From NCBI RefSeq assembly GCF_024764775.1, contig NZ_JALIGC010000040.1, positions 496,001-560,000 of the forward strand: 64,000 nt of DNA. Direction: 5' to 3'. Both the position numbers and the translations under genes were made by a program. Below the pieces are notes generated by a model. It had not been told where the DNA came from, searched no databases, and saw only the letters and a program-made list of their open reading frames with translations. Source of the DNA: Scandinavium manionii. Lineage in GTDB: Bacteria; Pseudomonadota; Gammaproteobacteria; Enterobacterales; Enterobacteriaceae. This document shows, one piece after another, positions 19,201 to 27,562 of the stretch (the stretch's first letter is position 1; each line of letters opens with the position of its first letter).

Positions 19201-22200
19201 TGCCGGTATCGCTGCTGGTCGCAATGATACCGTTGTTGGTCAGGCTGGCGGCATCAGTCGCTTCAATCGCCGCACCAGCGCCGCTCGCCATGGTGATACT
19301 GGTGCCGGAGATAACATTACCGTTAGTCCGCGCGAGGATCCCCCGGCTGCCGTCGCCGTTGCCATTGATGGTGTAGCCGGTGCCGATTGTCAGGTCGCCG
19401 GTGGTGTCTGAACCGTCGGCATTCATAAAGGCAAAACCGCCGCCGCTGCCGCTGACATTCAGCACGTTGCCGCTGCCTTCCGCATCAAAGGTCACTGCGG
19501 TACGAATCGCCGGGCCGTCGTCGGCATTGATTGTGACATTGGTCAGGTTAATGCTACTGGCGTTGGCATTGTTATTTATCCCCGCACCGCTGTCGGTGAT
19601 ATCAATGGTGGTGTTGCTGGCATTAAAAGAGGATGCGCCGGTGCTGTCGATAAGCACCCCATCAGCTCCCCTGCTGGCGCTGATATGGTTATCTGTCCCG
19701 TTGACCGTCAGGGCTGCGCTATCCCCGGTAAGTTGTACCGCCGCCAGGCCTCCATTCGCCGAGACATCCCCCAACTGGTGGACGATAGCGCCAGCCCCCT
19801 GGACCCGTACCCCGACATTTTCGCTGCCCTCTAAACCGGAGACGGTAATGGCACCGTTGTTGGTCAGTTCACCGGCGTTCTGAATATCCACCCCGATGTT
19901 ACCTGTACCTGGCGTAACTGACGTCCCTGCCACACTGACGTCGGAATTGACGATTGCAATACCGCCATCATGCAACAGCACCCCGGTACTGGTGTTGCCA
20001 TTCAGCGTGAGATCCGCCCCGCTATTGAGGGTCAAATCCCCTTTATGCGAGACGTTGTAGCCAACAATGCCGGTTTGTCCCGCCGCTGACCCGATTTTCG
20101 CGGAAGAACTCACTTTGGTGTCAAGCGCATCACCATCTGTGTCAACGCCTGTGAGAGTGTAATTACGCCCATCCACCAGTACGGCAGTGGTGTTATCACC
20201 ATTCAGATTTATCGCGCCATCGCTGATGGTGCCCACTGCGCCGCCGGTGACTTTCACCCCAACGGCATCCGTGCCGCTGACGTTAATCTGCGCGTTACCG
20301 GTAGTCACTTCAGTCACCACCGAGCCGTCCTGCGAGAGGCCATTCGCAAAAACCCCGGTGGAGCCGGTGCCGGCAACGGTCAGATTGTAGTCACCCCCGG
20401 TGGTCTCCCCCGTGAACTTCGCCCCGCTATCAACCGCAAACAGAATCGAACGGGCTTGCCCATCATCCGTAATGGTCGGGTTGGCGATATTGATACTTGC
20501 CCCCTGTCCCCAGGCGTAGTAGCCAATCTGATCAGTATTTTCAAAGGTTAAGGAGGCAGGTGCGCCGACGTTAATGGTCGAGTTACCACGCGCATGGGCA
20601 CCAATCGCACCGGTTGCAAGCAGACGCACGGTCGAATCCAGCTGCACCGTCGCCGCTTTGCCATTCAACCCTTCGGCATACACCGCATAGTTACGGTAGG
20701 CATACGGATTATCATCGGTGCCCCCCAACTCCCCTTCCGCCCCGACGATAATGGTGCTGTCCTGGGTGGACGTCATTTTGGCATTCGCGCCCTGTGCCAG
20801 TACGCGCAGCGCGATATTGTTGTCGCCATCGACCTGAATATTGCCGTTATTGGTGACGACACCGGTATTATCTTTAACGTACATCCCATAGTTGGCGGCA
20901 GCTGAGTCGTTGACCAGCTTACCTAACACATTAATCTCACCATTGTTGGTGACCGTCGCACCACCGCCATTGACCAGGATCCCTGCCGCATTGCGGGTAT
21001 TGTCCATCAGGGTAATTTCCCCGGTGGTATCATTGAGGATAGTGCCGGTGCCCGTGGAGGCAATCGCTGCCGTAAAATCACCACTTCCCACCAGGTTAAC
21101 CGCGGTGGGAGCTGTCCCATCAATAACCGGGGTGCTGCCCACATACATGGCTCCCTGGTTGGTGAAGTTGGCGGCGTCACCAGTGAGCACGCCATATGCG
21201 CCAGCTTTACCATCGGTATTATGACTGTTGCCGACAATCGCTATAGTGCCACCTTCAGCATTAGTCACATTGGCGGTATTCCCGGCGATAATACCGTAGG
21301 CGTTATGGGTTGCCGTATCAGTAATGGCAACGTTGATATGGCCGTTGTTGGTGTTAGTGACGGTACTGCTGCCATCGGCAGCGATAGCCGCCGACCCGGC
21401 ATTATTCACATTCTGATTACTGCCGTCTTTTTCGAGGAACAGCCCGGCGTTCAGTACGCCGTTGTTGGTCGCCGTCGCATCGGTCGCCCGCATCCCTACG
21501 GTTGTCGGGCTGCTACCACTGCTGCTCCAGGCGTTAATCGCGCCATTGTTAGTGATAACGGCACCGTTGTCGGCTTGCATCACGGCCGTCGCACCGTCGA
21601 CCGCCAGGCTCCCAATATCCGTCACCGTGCCTGTGGCATCTTTTCCTGTGGCGTAAATGACCCGCAGGTTACCGGTGCCTATCGTGGCGTTATTGGTATG
21701 TGAATCCAGGTCATCCCAGACGTTGTATTCCACATTAATGGTCGTGCTTTCCGCCTGACCCAGCAGATCGGTAATAATGCCGTTGTAGGTCGTTTGCGCC
21801 TGTGTGGATGAGGTGATCGGATCGCTACCGTCTACTGACGCCCCGGCCAGCAGCCAGTACTGCACCTGTGATTTACCGGCATACGCCCCCTGACCCACCA
21901 GGAAATTGTTGACATCAGCAATATCTGCGGACGAAGTGATATCGAATTCTTTGTTGCCGACCAGCCGAACTTTGCCCAACGGACCGATTTCATACTCCGG
22001 CAGAGTCAGTGTGTAGTTATATTGCGTACTTTGTACATTGGTTTGGCTTGACTGGTTGGCGATAACCGCCGCCGGACTGAAGTGGATGTAATTATCCGAT
22101 TGCCAGTTCGCCGCCCCCGCGTTTCCACTTTCAGCCGCTACAAACGCCAGCGTCGAATTTTTCGCCAGCAGATCAATGGTATTTACGGGGGCTGAAATAA

Positions 22201-22954
22201 GCGTCGTGCCCGCAGTATCCGCACCGACGTTGATATTGGCCGTGCCACCACCTTCGCTGACGTAGGCAATGCCAAAATCATTGAGGATCCGCACCGAATC
22301 GGGATCGTAGACCGGTATCTGCATCTCAGCGACCGGCACATCTGCGGCCGATGTAAATGTAGAAGAGTCATAGACGCTGACCACCTCATAGCTACCGTCC
22401 AGGCCCGGCACTTCAACATTCAGTTCCTGATTTTGCTGCGGAACTGCGGGGCTGGGGGAGTAGGTAAAATCGGCGATATTATCGGCCGTAATCGGTGTGG
22501 TGACGTTGTTCGAGTCGGTCGCATTTATGGTAATAATGCGGTTACCGGCCCCCGCGGGCAGCGCATCCACCACCGATACGGGATTATTTGTCACGCCATT
22601 GTTGGTATAGGTCGGGAAGGTCGGGATACTGCCGCCGATGTTCAGCGTGGTACCTGCAGCAAAATTGGAATCCGCCGTAGTGATGTCAATGCCGTACGCC
22701 GTCCCGGTATCTATCACTCGGTCAAAGTTGTAATCCGGTTCCTCTGAAAACGCATAAGTGGGATGATCAGTTGCCCAGTTCACATCATCTGCGAGGGCGG
22801 CTACGGGCATCAACCCGGCAACCAGCGCCCCGGAGATCAGAAGTTTTCGCCGTCCAGCGCGTGATGCTTTTCCTCGATGTCCGGCAGTAAATTCTGCAAC
22901 CGGGATAAATGCGGAGGCAACGTGACTCCAGACAAGACGATAAATTCTGTTCAT
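13250..22954 (-). CDS. Giant type Va autotransporter with extended signal peptide and duplicated passenger module
   Basis: A 3234-residue surface protein. The start is set at 22954 because MNRIYRLVW is the canonical start of the extended signal peptide region (ESPR) and a GGA lies six bases upstream; the ATG at 22960 would have no spacer. The signal is ESPR (1-~29), a basic segment, then a hydrophobic core, cleaved near ALA|DD (residue 55). The passenger is a long beta-helix. Its N-terminal half is full of TNNGxI turns and its second half has autotransporter-associated strand repeats (GxNTYTGxTxVxxGxLxxxG). Two related ~350-residue modules occur, each running from such a repeat to an FWDG...W segment and a following strand repeat (about DNA 18160-17000 and 16170-15100). 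A 12-strand translocator barrel occupies ~2945-3234 and ends KIRF. It is probably an adhesin or biofilm factor; no protease triad was seen. Confidence 0.92.
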   Translation of the reverse strand: MNRIYRLVWSHVASAFIPVAEFTAGHRGKASRAGRRKLLISGALVAGLMPVAALADDVNWATDHPTYAFSEEPDYNFDRVIDTGTAYGIDITTADSNFAAGTTLNIGGSIPTFPTYTNNGVTNNPVSVVDALPAGAGNRIITINATDSNNVTTPITADNIADFTYSPSPAVPQQNQELNVEVPGLDGSYEVVSVYDSSTFTSAADVPVAEMQIPVYDPDSVRILNDFGIAYVSEGGGTANINVGADTAGTTLISAPVNTIDLLAKNSTLAFVAAESGNAGAANWQSDNYIHFSPAAVIANQSSQTNVQSTQYNYTLTLPEYEIGPLGKVRLVGNKEFDITSSADIADVNNFLVGQGAYAGKSQVQYWLLAGASVDGSDPITSSTQAQTTYNGIITDLLGQAESTTINVEYNVWDDLDSHTNNATIGTGNLRVIYATGKDATGTVTDIGSLAVDGATAVMQADNGAVITNNGAINAWSSSGSSPTTVGMRATDATATNNGVLNAGLFLEKDGSNQNVNNAGSAAIAADGSSTVTNTNNGHINVAITDTATHNAYGIIAGNTANVTNAEGGTIAIVGNSHNTDGKAGAYGVLTGDAANFTNQGAMYVGSTPVIDGTAPTAVNLVGSGDFTAAIASTGTGTILNDTTGEITLMDNTRNAAGILVNGGGATVTNNGEINVLGKLVNDSAAANYGMYVKDNTGVVTNNGNIQVDGDNNIALRVLAQGANAKMTSTQDSTIIVGAEGELGGTDDNPYAYRNYAVYAEGLNGKAATVQLDSTVRLLATGAIGAHARGNSTINVGAPASLTFENTDQIGYYAWGQGASINIANPTITDDGQARSILFAVDSGAKFTGETTGGDYNLTVAGTGSTGVFANGLSQDGSVVTEVTTGNAQINVSGTDAVGVKVTGGAVGTISDGAINLNGDNTTAVLVDGRNYTLTGVDTDGDALDTKVSSSAKIGSAAGQTGIVGYNVSHKGDLTLNSGADLTLNGNTSTGVLLHDGGIAIVNSDVSVAGTSVTPGTGNIGVDIQNAGELTNNGAITVSGLEGSENVGVRVQGAGAIVHQLGDVSANGGLAAVQLTGDSAALTVNGTDNHISASRGADGVLIDSTGASSFNASNTTIDITDSGAGINNNANASSINLTNVTINADDGPAIRTAVTFDAEGSGNVLNVSGSGGGFAFMNADGSDTTGDLTIGTGYTINGNGDGSRGILARTNGNVISGTSITMASGAGAAIEATDAASLTNNGIIATSSDTGSTILAQNTGAFTNTSSITSSSTSNSQSLIDLSGDVDSRNITNSGTITSLSQNATVIDATGSANNTLTNSGILKAASSTAKVIALGSGNDSVTLSDTGQQTQGEILMGAGNDQFNWSGGSLTGGVTFEGNGGLDSATVGSVDIADTTHILSEGGTGSTLTFEGTKGSIGSLTADDLATGTNIGTGWSTLTLTGAGADMRVAKDLTLSGAPVINVNDGAILRTGDSATVDGEATIHNYNIATAGSGAKISFDGSDDQTYSGVISGTGGMERINGGNTILLGDNTYTGDTLIGGDSELSLGNGGDVGSLSEQTNITDNGILTVNHSDVVTLGGVISGSGDFRQIGTGLTRLNGNNSYAGTTDVEQGTLLINGAQSGAGLTTVYTGSTLGGYGTIGGNVLFQGGTTLKPGDDNRGNGTGVLTVNGNLTLASDTNSHFQLGESFTPGGTLNDLVQVNGNLTLDGTLNVDQTSDGRFLPGVYRLFNYTGALTNNTMEIGSLPTPTQQLYSIQTSIGNQVNLVLSYTLPLGKLQFWDGDPDGNNHGTGTGDETSGNGVVDGGNGTWFANEGSTSNNWTQQDGNGNEPWNEGAFAIFQTKGGTVTLSNENGPVRASGMQFTADDYILNGDSTTPLEMIETQVAGGLVPDNAYTSEGETDAGRFFVIRVGDVSDTGTISGADITTTINANLVANTLSLPDKPALRLLKTDAGRLILNGDNTFAGGVEVWGGTLQASRDENLGLAGTSITLNNGATFQSGDDFTTQRKIFLGENEGGTFDTYGHTFTPTGVIGGDGSLAVVDSSTGNGAGQLVLNTANTYKGDTTITGKNGIGTLTVNANTTGAFGKQDSTVSLTDEAVVNFNNDASAQSHTFDVNNSTLAFNSGATAESSTIGLTAGTASFTGSSNAGSATINVDNTSRLLMSGSADGGTSVTTNAGTVAFSGNAQAANARIANQSGANVTLADADSKTSIGSLSGEGSVNLGSKTLSEGNLNLNDTISGLISGVGGGLEKVGTGILTLTADNTYTGATSVMNGALLINGDQSAATGATSVASNATLGGEGTLGANVTVADNGHLTPGKDLSSVGVLTMNNLTLANNAQLDFQFGKSNVPDANDPLNDLLVVNGDLTLDGKLNIAQTPGGKFDVGVYRVINYSGNLTNNGLQFGTVPDAANQLYVQTSVANQVNLVNTSGLVLNFWDGTGGPNGGLKNNGKIDGGDGVWQNSGGNDNWTTDQTDPAGAINAPFSDGAFAVFSGRKGNVTVDNSLGEVLISGAQFTTNGYVINDGVITTNTADTVIRVGDGTALGRLYTATINSQITGSGGIDKTDVGTLVLNGNNSYRGGTTVSGGVLQVSGDQNLGAADTGITLNGGIFRYGAAFDTARAWTVGDNSGTIDTNGNDVSLLSAVSGSGGLTKAGDGTLTLTKDSSYSGLTTIRNGTLQLGNGGGAGSVAGNILNLDTLVVNRNNTVDLDGVISGTGDFIQRGSGTTYLNGLNNWSGYTLVENGTLMAGGASRFSAKSSHIVSQNATLDTGGRNQTVANLVNQGTVNLRGGNVGSTLTVNGDYVGMDGTIKIAAQQHSPGVADKLVINGGTATGTTRLDIDVSQLGEPTTGDGIMVVEAKNGATTTAQTTKDAFNIGRDKLIAGAWQYQLYAGNASGAGEDWFLRAGYSPIVPGFDTLPSIVRQADLFVLGTLHQRVGDEQPWRADVPEDQEGRFWARYLTKTVDQHLDDATSSKSHSQYDGMQIGLDLWQNDKWRTGIYTTFMDLDSSVSGNTGMGGGSAYNSTFSSYIGGYATWTDTNGFYVDNVLQYGYHSVDLKSEGSSDTYHPNGNTVTASVEVGKPWQLGDSNWAFEPQAQLVWQWSNFDDVTLNDGVDTHVSTDADSAVIGRLGARLTADYDTNMGKVKPYVRVNFWKELTDGEDAVTYSNGANSHGKTTLKANQQFSATEAAVGVTWTVTNDVQAYTEVGKTWDNGDNTNVDADLSASVGMKIRF

Positions 22955-23213
22955 ACGCATTCCATTAAAATCAAGACGTTGAAAAAAAACGAACGAGTGA
23001 CGGGCTAAAAAGGCAGATCTTACTTTTTGTAAAAGTAGTACAACTTTGGTTATTCAACCTTGTAAGTTATGAAAAAATATATCATTTGGTTACATTTAAG
23101 TTAAGTCTTGGTTTTCTAACTGAATCGTCTGGAAAAGGGAAAATGCAGGCCGGGGTTTGAGCAGCAAAGTGTGATCCACTATCATCAAGGATAAGAAAAT
23201 CGGGAGTCAGGTC

Positions 23214-24326
23214 ATGGATATCAAGCACAGCACCGGAGAAATGGCGATCGCCAGCGTGAAGGGGTATATCTGGTTTTTGTGCCTGAATATAATTTGTTGC
23301 CTGTGGCTGGTGCTGAGGGTGTTTGGCGGGGCGTCGATTCCGCTGGATGCGGAGAATTACACCCTGCCGCTGTACGGCATCATCGGCTTTTCGCTGTTCA
23401 ATGCGCTGGTTACCTGGCGGCTACACGATCGTATCAATGAAGGGCTGTATCAGAAATGCCTGCCCGCCATCGTACTTATCTTCAGTGCCTTCTGGTCGGT
23501 TATTTTCTTTCACATGCTGAATGACTTTCAGCAACCGACCATCGCGATGGTCGCACTGGTTATCGTGCTGCTTCCGGCGACCATCACTTTCTACATCTCA
23601 GCCAAACTGCTGACCCTGTTTATCGTGCCGATTATCGCCACCGTGATTTTCGGCGGGTTTATCTCGCCGATGGTGTTCACCTTGTTGCAGAGCATTGCAG
23701 CGGTGATCATCCTGATTGTGGTGCTTTCGGCGCGCTACATTCTGATCGAATCCTATCAGCGGACTCAGCGCAGCGAGTATGAAAAGAACTTGCTGATCAA
23801 GAAGTTGCTCAGACTCGCCAACTACGATACCCTCACCGGCCTGTATAACCGACACAGCCTGGGCGAGTATTTTGCCCGAAGCACCCGTTCGCTTGTGCAG
23901 GGCAAAAAATCGCTATTTCTGATTGTGCTGGATATCGATTTTTTCAAGCAATACAACGATCTTTACGGTCACGTTGAAGGTGATAAATGCCTGATTCGGG
24001 TCTCGCGCTGCATTGAACAGTCGCTGCGCAAAGACACCGATGCCGCCTTCCGTTTTGGTGGAGAAGAGTTTGTGGTAATGGCGACTTGCGACGGACCGGG
24101 CAGCGCACTCAGCATCGCCAAGCGTATCCAGCATGCGCTGGCTGAAGCGCGTATTCCGCACAAAGGCTCGACGGTTTCGCCGCGCGTGACGATGAGTCTG
24201 GGTGTAGCGCGATGGCACCCCGGCATGACGATGGAAGCCCTGCTGGAATTTGCCGATAAGCAGCTTTATCAAGCCAAGCGTGACGGGCGAAACCGGATCT
24301 GCTGGGAGCGTCAGAAGCGAGAATAA
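23214..24326 (+). CDS. Membrane diguanylate cyclase, six TM helices plus GGDEF domain
   Basis: A 370-residue inner-membrane enzyme predicted to make cyclic di-GMP from two GTP. Six hydrophobic helices fill residues ~14-185, forming a MASE-like integral sensor with almost no periplasmic loop, followed by a GGDEF domain. The active site is RFGGEEF (280-286) with the upstream DxLTGLYNR and LDIDFFKQYND motifs, so catalysis should be intact. The position of the RxxD inhibitory site reads KDTD, so product feedback may be weakened. It is divergent from the autotransporter gene across 259 bases, suggesting c-di-GMP-linked control of surface structures; this is inference. An SD (GGAG) precedes the ATG. 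Confidence 0.88.
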   Translation: MDIKHSTGEMAIASVKGYIWFLCLNIICCLWLVLRVFGGASIPLDAENYTLPLYGIIGFSLFNALVTWRLHDRINEGLYQKCLPAIVLIFSAFWSVIFFHMLNDFQQPTIAMVALVIVLLPATITFYISAKLLTLFIVPIIATVIFGGFISPMVFTLLQSIAAVIILIVVLSARYILIESYQRTQRSEYEKNLLIKKLLRLANYDTLTGLYNRHSLGEYFARSTRSLVQGKKSLFLIVLDIDFFKQYNDLYGHVEGDKCLIRVSRCIEQSLRKDTDAAFRFGGEEFVVMATCDGPGSALSIAKRIQHALAEARIPHKGSTVSPRVTMSLGVARWHPGMTMEALLEFADKQLYQAKRDGRNRICWERQKRE

Positions 24327-24459
24327 CGCTAACATCACTTCATCGCCAAAAATAGGTCGCCGCCATTAATCCCGGTATCTGCAGTTGCCGCGACCTCTTA
24401 TATCAGTCCTTTTTTATGCATAAAAGCGCGTTAAAATCCCGTTCTATCTGGCGGATTTT

Positions 24460-24477
24460 GTACATAAAAGTACATAA
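24460..24477. promoter_or_regulatory. Tandem GTACATAA repeat (also a TGTAC-N6-GTACA palindrome) upstream of atsA
   Basis: GTACATAA occurs twice, ten bases apart (24460 and 24470), one helical turn, about 90-110 bases upstream of atsA. The same bases form the symmetric TGTAC-N6-GTACA. This looks like a regulator site, but I cannot name the protein. Confidence 0.4.
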
Positions 24478-24493
24478 TCGTAATCATTTATTT

Positions 24494-24516
24494 TTGCATC
24501 AAACACAAGTATGCAA
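24494..24516. promoter_or_regulatory. TTGCAT-N11-ATGCAA inverted repeat upstream of atsA
   Basis: A perfect six-base inverted repeat with an 11-base spacer ends 16 bases before a -10-like TATACT (24532-24537) for the arylsulfatase operon. It could bind an activator at about -35 to -55. Sulfatase operons in related bacteria respond to CysB and MoaR; assignment here would be guesswork. Confidence 0.35.
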
Positions 24517-24569
24517 TTCGTTAACCTTAACTATACTCACATAGACCTTAATGAACGGAGCTCTTCCAC

Positions 24570-26147
24570 ATGTTAAAAAATGTCCCTTTCAAGAGGACGA
24601 TGCTGGCCAGCATGCTGACGCTGGCTTCTGGCGCTGTAACGTCTGCTTACGCAGCGCCTGCGACAGCCTCTCCAAAACAAGATTCTTCTAAACCGAACAT
24701 CGTTGTCATCTTTGGTGACGATATCGGTTACTGGAACCTGAGTACCTACAACCAGGGTACGATGGGTTATGACACCCCGAACATCGACAGCATTGCTGCT
24801 CAGGGTGCAAAATTCACCTCTTACTACGCTGAACAAAGTTCCACCGCGGGTCGTTCTGCGTTCATCACCGGCCAGATGCCATTCCGTACCGGGATGAGTA
24901 AAGTCGGTATGCCAGGTGCACCACAGGGTCTGCAAAAAGAAGACCCGACCATTGCTAACATCCTGAAACAGCTGGGCTACGCGACCGGTCAGTTTGGTAA
25001 AAACCACCTCGGCGACCGCGATGAGTTCCTGCCTACCGCACACGGTTTCGATGAGTTCCTCGGTAACCTGTACCACCTGAATGCGGAAGAAGAGCCAGAG
25101 AACCCGGATTATCCGAAAGACCCGGCCTTCCGTAAAGAATTCGGCCCGCGCGGCGTGATTAAGAGCAGCGCTGATGGCAAAATTGAAGATACCGGTCCAC
25201 TGACCATTAAGCGTATGGGCACCGTTGACGAAGAAACGTTAGCGGCGAACAACGACTTCATGGAACGTCAGGTTAAGGCTAAAAAGCCATTCTTTACCTG
25301 GTTCAACACCACCCGTATGCACAACAAAACCCACCTGAAAGATAAGAGCATTGGGGCCACCGGCCTCGGTACTTATGCTGACGGTATGGTTGAGCATGAC
25401 AAGATGGTTGGTGAAGTGCTGCAGAAGATTAAAGATCTCGGCATTGAAGATAACACCATCGTTGTTTACACCACCGATAACGGTCCGATGACAGCAACCT
25501 GGCCTGACGCAGGCGAAACGCCATTCCGCGGTGAGAAAAACACCGGTTGGGAAGGCGGCTTCCGCGTTCCAGCGATGATCAAATGGCCTGGCCACATCAA
25601 ACCTGGCACCATCGTAAAAGACATGTTTGCAAGCTACGACTGGTTCCCGACGCTGGTTGCTGCTGCGGGCGATGCCAACATCAAAGATCAGCTGCTGAAG
25701 GGTTACAAAACCCCGTCCATCACCTACAAAGTTCATCTGGATGGCTACAACCAGCTCGACTTCCTGCAGGGCAAAGGCGAAGACCAGCGTAAAGAGTTCT
25801 TCTACTGGAGTGATGACGGCGATCTGCTGGCGATGCGTTACGGTCGTTGGAAAGCGCACTTCATGATTCAGGAGCACGAAGGTCTGGATCTGTGGCGTTA
25901 TCCGTTCACCAAGCTGCGTGCACCTCTGATCTTCGATCTGGAAGTGGATCCGCTTGAGAAAGGCGACAAAGGTATGGGCTACCAGAGCTGGTTCTACGAC
26001 CGCATGTTCCTGATGGGCGGCGCTCAGAAGTACGCGAAACAAATGCTCGCAACCTTCAAAGAGTTCCCACCACGCCAGAAACCAGGCTCATTCACCATCT
26101 CTGATGCGTCAGCGATGCTTGAGCAAGGTTCAAACATCAACAAATAA
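24570..26147 (+). CDS. atsA: Arylsulfatase, Ser-type, secreted to the periplasm
   Basis: A 525-residue sulfatase that hydrolyses aryl sulfate esters to release sulfate. The signal peptide ends near SAYA|AP. The metal-site motif NIVVIFGDDIGYW (43-55) and the sulfatase signature SSTAGRSAFITG follow, where Ser91 in S-T-A-G-R is the residue converted to formylglycine. Ser in place of Cys marks the Klebsiella-type enzyme that needs the radical-SAM maturase encoded next. Further sulfatase motifs are GYATGQFGKNHLGD and YTTDNGPMTATW. The SD GGAG lies nine bases before ATG. It is followed after 119 bases by atsB, with no strong terminator between, so it heads the nine-gene run. Confidence 0.95.
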   Translation: MLKNVPFKRTMLASMLTLASGAVTSAYAAPATASPKQDSSKPNIVVIFGDDIGYWNLSTYNQGTMGYDTPNIDSIAAQGAKFTSYYAEQSSTAGRSAFITGQMPFRTGMSKVGMPGAPQGLQKEDPTIANILKQLGYATGQFGKNHLGDRDEFLPTAHGFDEFLGNLYHLNAEEEPENPDYPKDPAFRKEFGPRGVIKSSADGKIEDTGPLTIKRMGTVDEETLAANNDFMERQVKAKKPFFTWFNTTRMHNKTHLKDKSIGATGLGTYADGMVEHDKMVGEVLQKIKDLGIEDNTIVVYTTDNGPMTATWPDAGETPFRGEKNTGWEGGFRVPAMIKWPGHIKPGTIVKDMFASYDWFPTLVAAAGDANIKDQLLKGYKTPSITYKVHLDGYNQLDFLQGKGEDQRKEFFYWSDDGDLLAMRYGRWKAHFMIQEHEGLDLWRYPFTKLRAPLIFDLEVDPLEKGDKGMGYQSWFYDRMFLMGGAQKYAKQMLATFKEFPPRQKPGSFTISDASAMLEQGSNINK

Positions 26148-26266
26148 TGTTGATATAGTGAGGCATTGAACCTCATGCTCAGAGCGGGTTGCGATTGCAA
26201 TCCGCTCTGCATTTTGAACTACGATCATTGTGCGCTTTGTCAGTCATTACACCTTAGGGGTTTGCT

Positions 26267-27562
26267 ATGAAGTACAGCACCACACTACCCGTAAAAGCAT
26301 TACCGTCTGCGGAAAAATATGACGGCAAAGGTCCAGAGTACAAACGCCGTTTCCACGTGATGGCCAAACCCTCCGGCTCCACCTGTAACCTCGACTGCAC
26401 CTACTGTTTCTACCTGTCTAAAGAACAATTACTCCATCAGGACAGACACACCGGGATGAGCGATGAGGTGCTGGAAAACTTCATTCGTCAGTACATCGAC
26501 GGACAGGATGGCGAGCAGGTGGTCTTCTCCTGGCAGGGCGGCGAACCGACCCTGATGGGACTCGAATTTTTCGAAAAAGTGGTCGCATTCCAGAAGCAGT
26601 ACAAAAAACCGGGCCAGCAAATTGAAAACGATTTGCAGACCAACGGCGTACTGATCAACGACAAATGGGCTGCGTTCCTCAAAGAACATAAGTTTCTGGT
26701 GGGTATCTCGATTGATGGCCCACGAGAATTGCACGACCGCTATCGCGTCACGCGCAGCGGCAAACCGACCTTCGATAAAGTGATGGAAGGCGTCGATGCG
26801 CTCAAGCGCCACGGCGTACCGTTCAACGCGCTGGTGACCGTCAACCGCACCAACGCCCGCTTCCCGCTAGAAGTGTATCGCTTCATGACCCGCGAACTGG
26901 GCGCGACCTACGTGCAGTTCAACCCGTGCGTCGAACCCGTCGATTTCAAAAGCACCGCGCCACAATTCTGGCAGGACGATTCCATTCCGATTACCGGCAG
27001 CCGTCGCGCCCGCCCGGGTGATTTAGACTCCATCGTCACCGACTGGTCGGTTGATCCCGAAGACTGGGGCACCTTCCTGATTGCGGTGTTCGAAGAGTGG
27101 GTCAACAACGACTTAGGCCGCGTGCAGGTGAACCTGTTCGAAACCGCCGTGGCGCAGACCATGGGGATGCCGGCGCAGATTTGCACCGCCTCCGAGTTCT
27201 GCGGCAAGGGCCTCGCTATCGAAAAAAATGGCGACATTTTCTCCTGCGACCACTACGTCTACCCGGAATATCAGATAGGCAATATCGAGAACAGCAAACT
27301 GGCGCACCTCGCGTTCTCCGAACGCCAGCAGGCTTTTGGCATGGGCAAAAAAGATACCCTGCCGAAATACTGTAAAGAGTGCCCTTACCTCAAACTGTGC
27401 TGGGGCGAATGCCCGAAAAACCGTCTGGTGCGGACTCCCGATGGCGAGCTGGGTCTGAACTACCTTTGCCCTGGCATCAAAGCCTTCTTTAACTATGCTG
27501 AGCCAATTCTGGTTGGGATCGCCACGCTACTGAAACGTGATTTTGCAGGAGTGAAAAAATGA
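26267..27562 (+). CDS. atsB: Anaerobic sulfatase-maturating enzyme (radical SAM, SPASM)
   Basis: A 431-residue cytosolic radical-SAM enzyme that oxidises the active-site Ser of AtsA to formylglycine before export. The CxxxCxxC loop is Cys40, Cys44, Cys47 (CNLDCTYC), followed by the GGEPTL motif. The C-terminal half has the Cys-rich auxiliary Fe-S cluster region (CTASEFCGKG, SCDHYVYPE, YCKECPYLKLCWGECPKNR, YLCPG). Length and motif layout match AtsB of Klebsiella. The stop overlaps the MoxR start by four bases (ATGA), so the maturase is directly coupled to the MoxR/Bat genes. Confidence 0.95.
   Translation: MKYSTTLPVKALPSAEKYDGKGPEYKRRFHVMAKPSGSTCNLDCTYCFYLSKEQLLHQDRHTGMSDEVLENFIRQYIDGQDGEQVVFSWQGGEPTLMGLEFFEKVVAFQKQYKKPGQQIENDLQTNGVLINDKWAAFLKEHKFLVGISIDGPRELHDRYRVTRSGKPTFDKVMEGVDALKRHGVPFNALVTVNRTNARFPLEVYRFMTRELGATYVQFNPCVEPVDFKSTAPQFWQDDSIPITGSRRARPGDLDSIVTDWSVDPEDWGTFLIAVFEEWVNNDLGRVQVNLFETAVAQTMGMPAQICTASEFCGKGLAIEKNGDIFSCDHYVYPEYQIGNIENSKLAHLAFSERQQAFGMGKKDTLPKYCKECPYLKLCWGECPKNRLVRTPDGELGLNYLCPGIKAFFNYAEPILVGIATLLKRDFAGVKK

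Noticed and set aside
14500..20000. Repeated short DNA motifs in the autotransporter gene that could look like a CRISPR or satellite array
   Set aside because: They vary in spacing and sequence and encode regular beta-helix strand repeats in one open frame; no near-identical repeats with unique spacers exist.
13433..21703. Many long antisense open frames (over 100 codons) inside the autotransporter gene
   Set aside because: They mirror the codon bias and repeats of the real 3234-residue frame, have no SD or recognisable domain, and recur wherever the gene is GC-rich.
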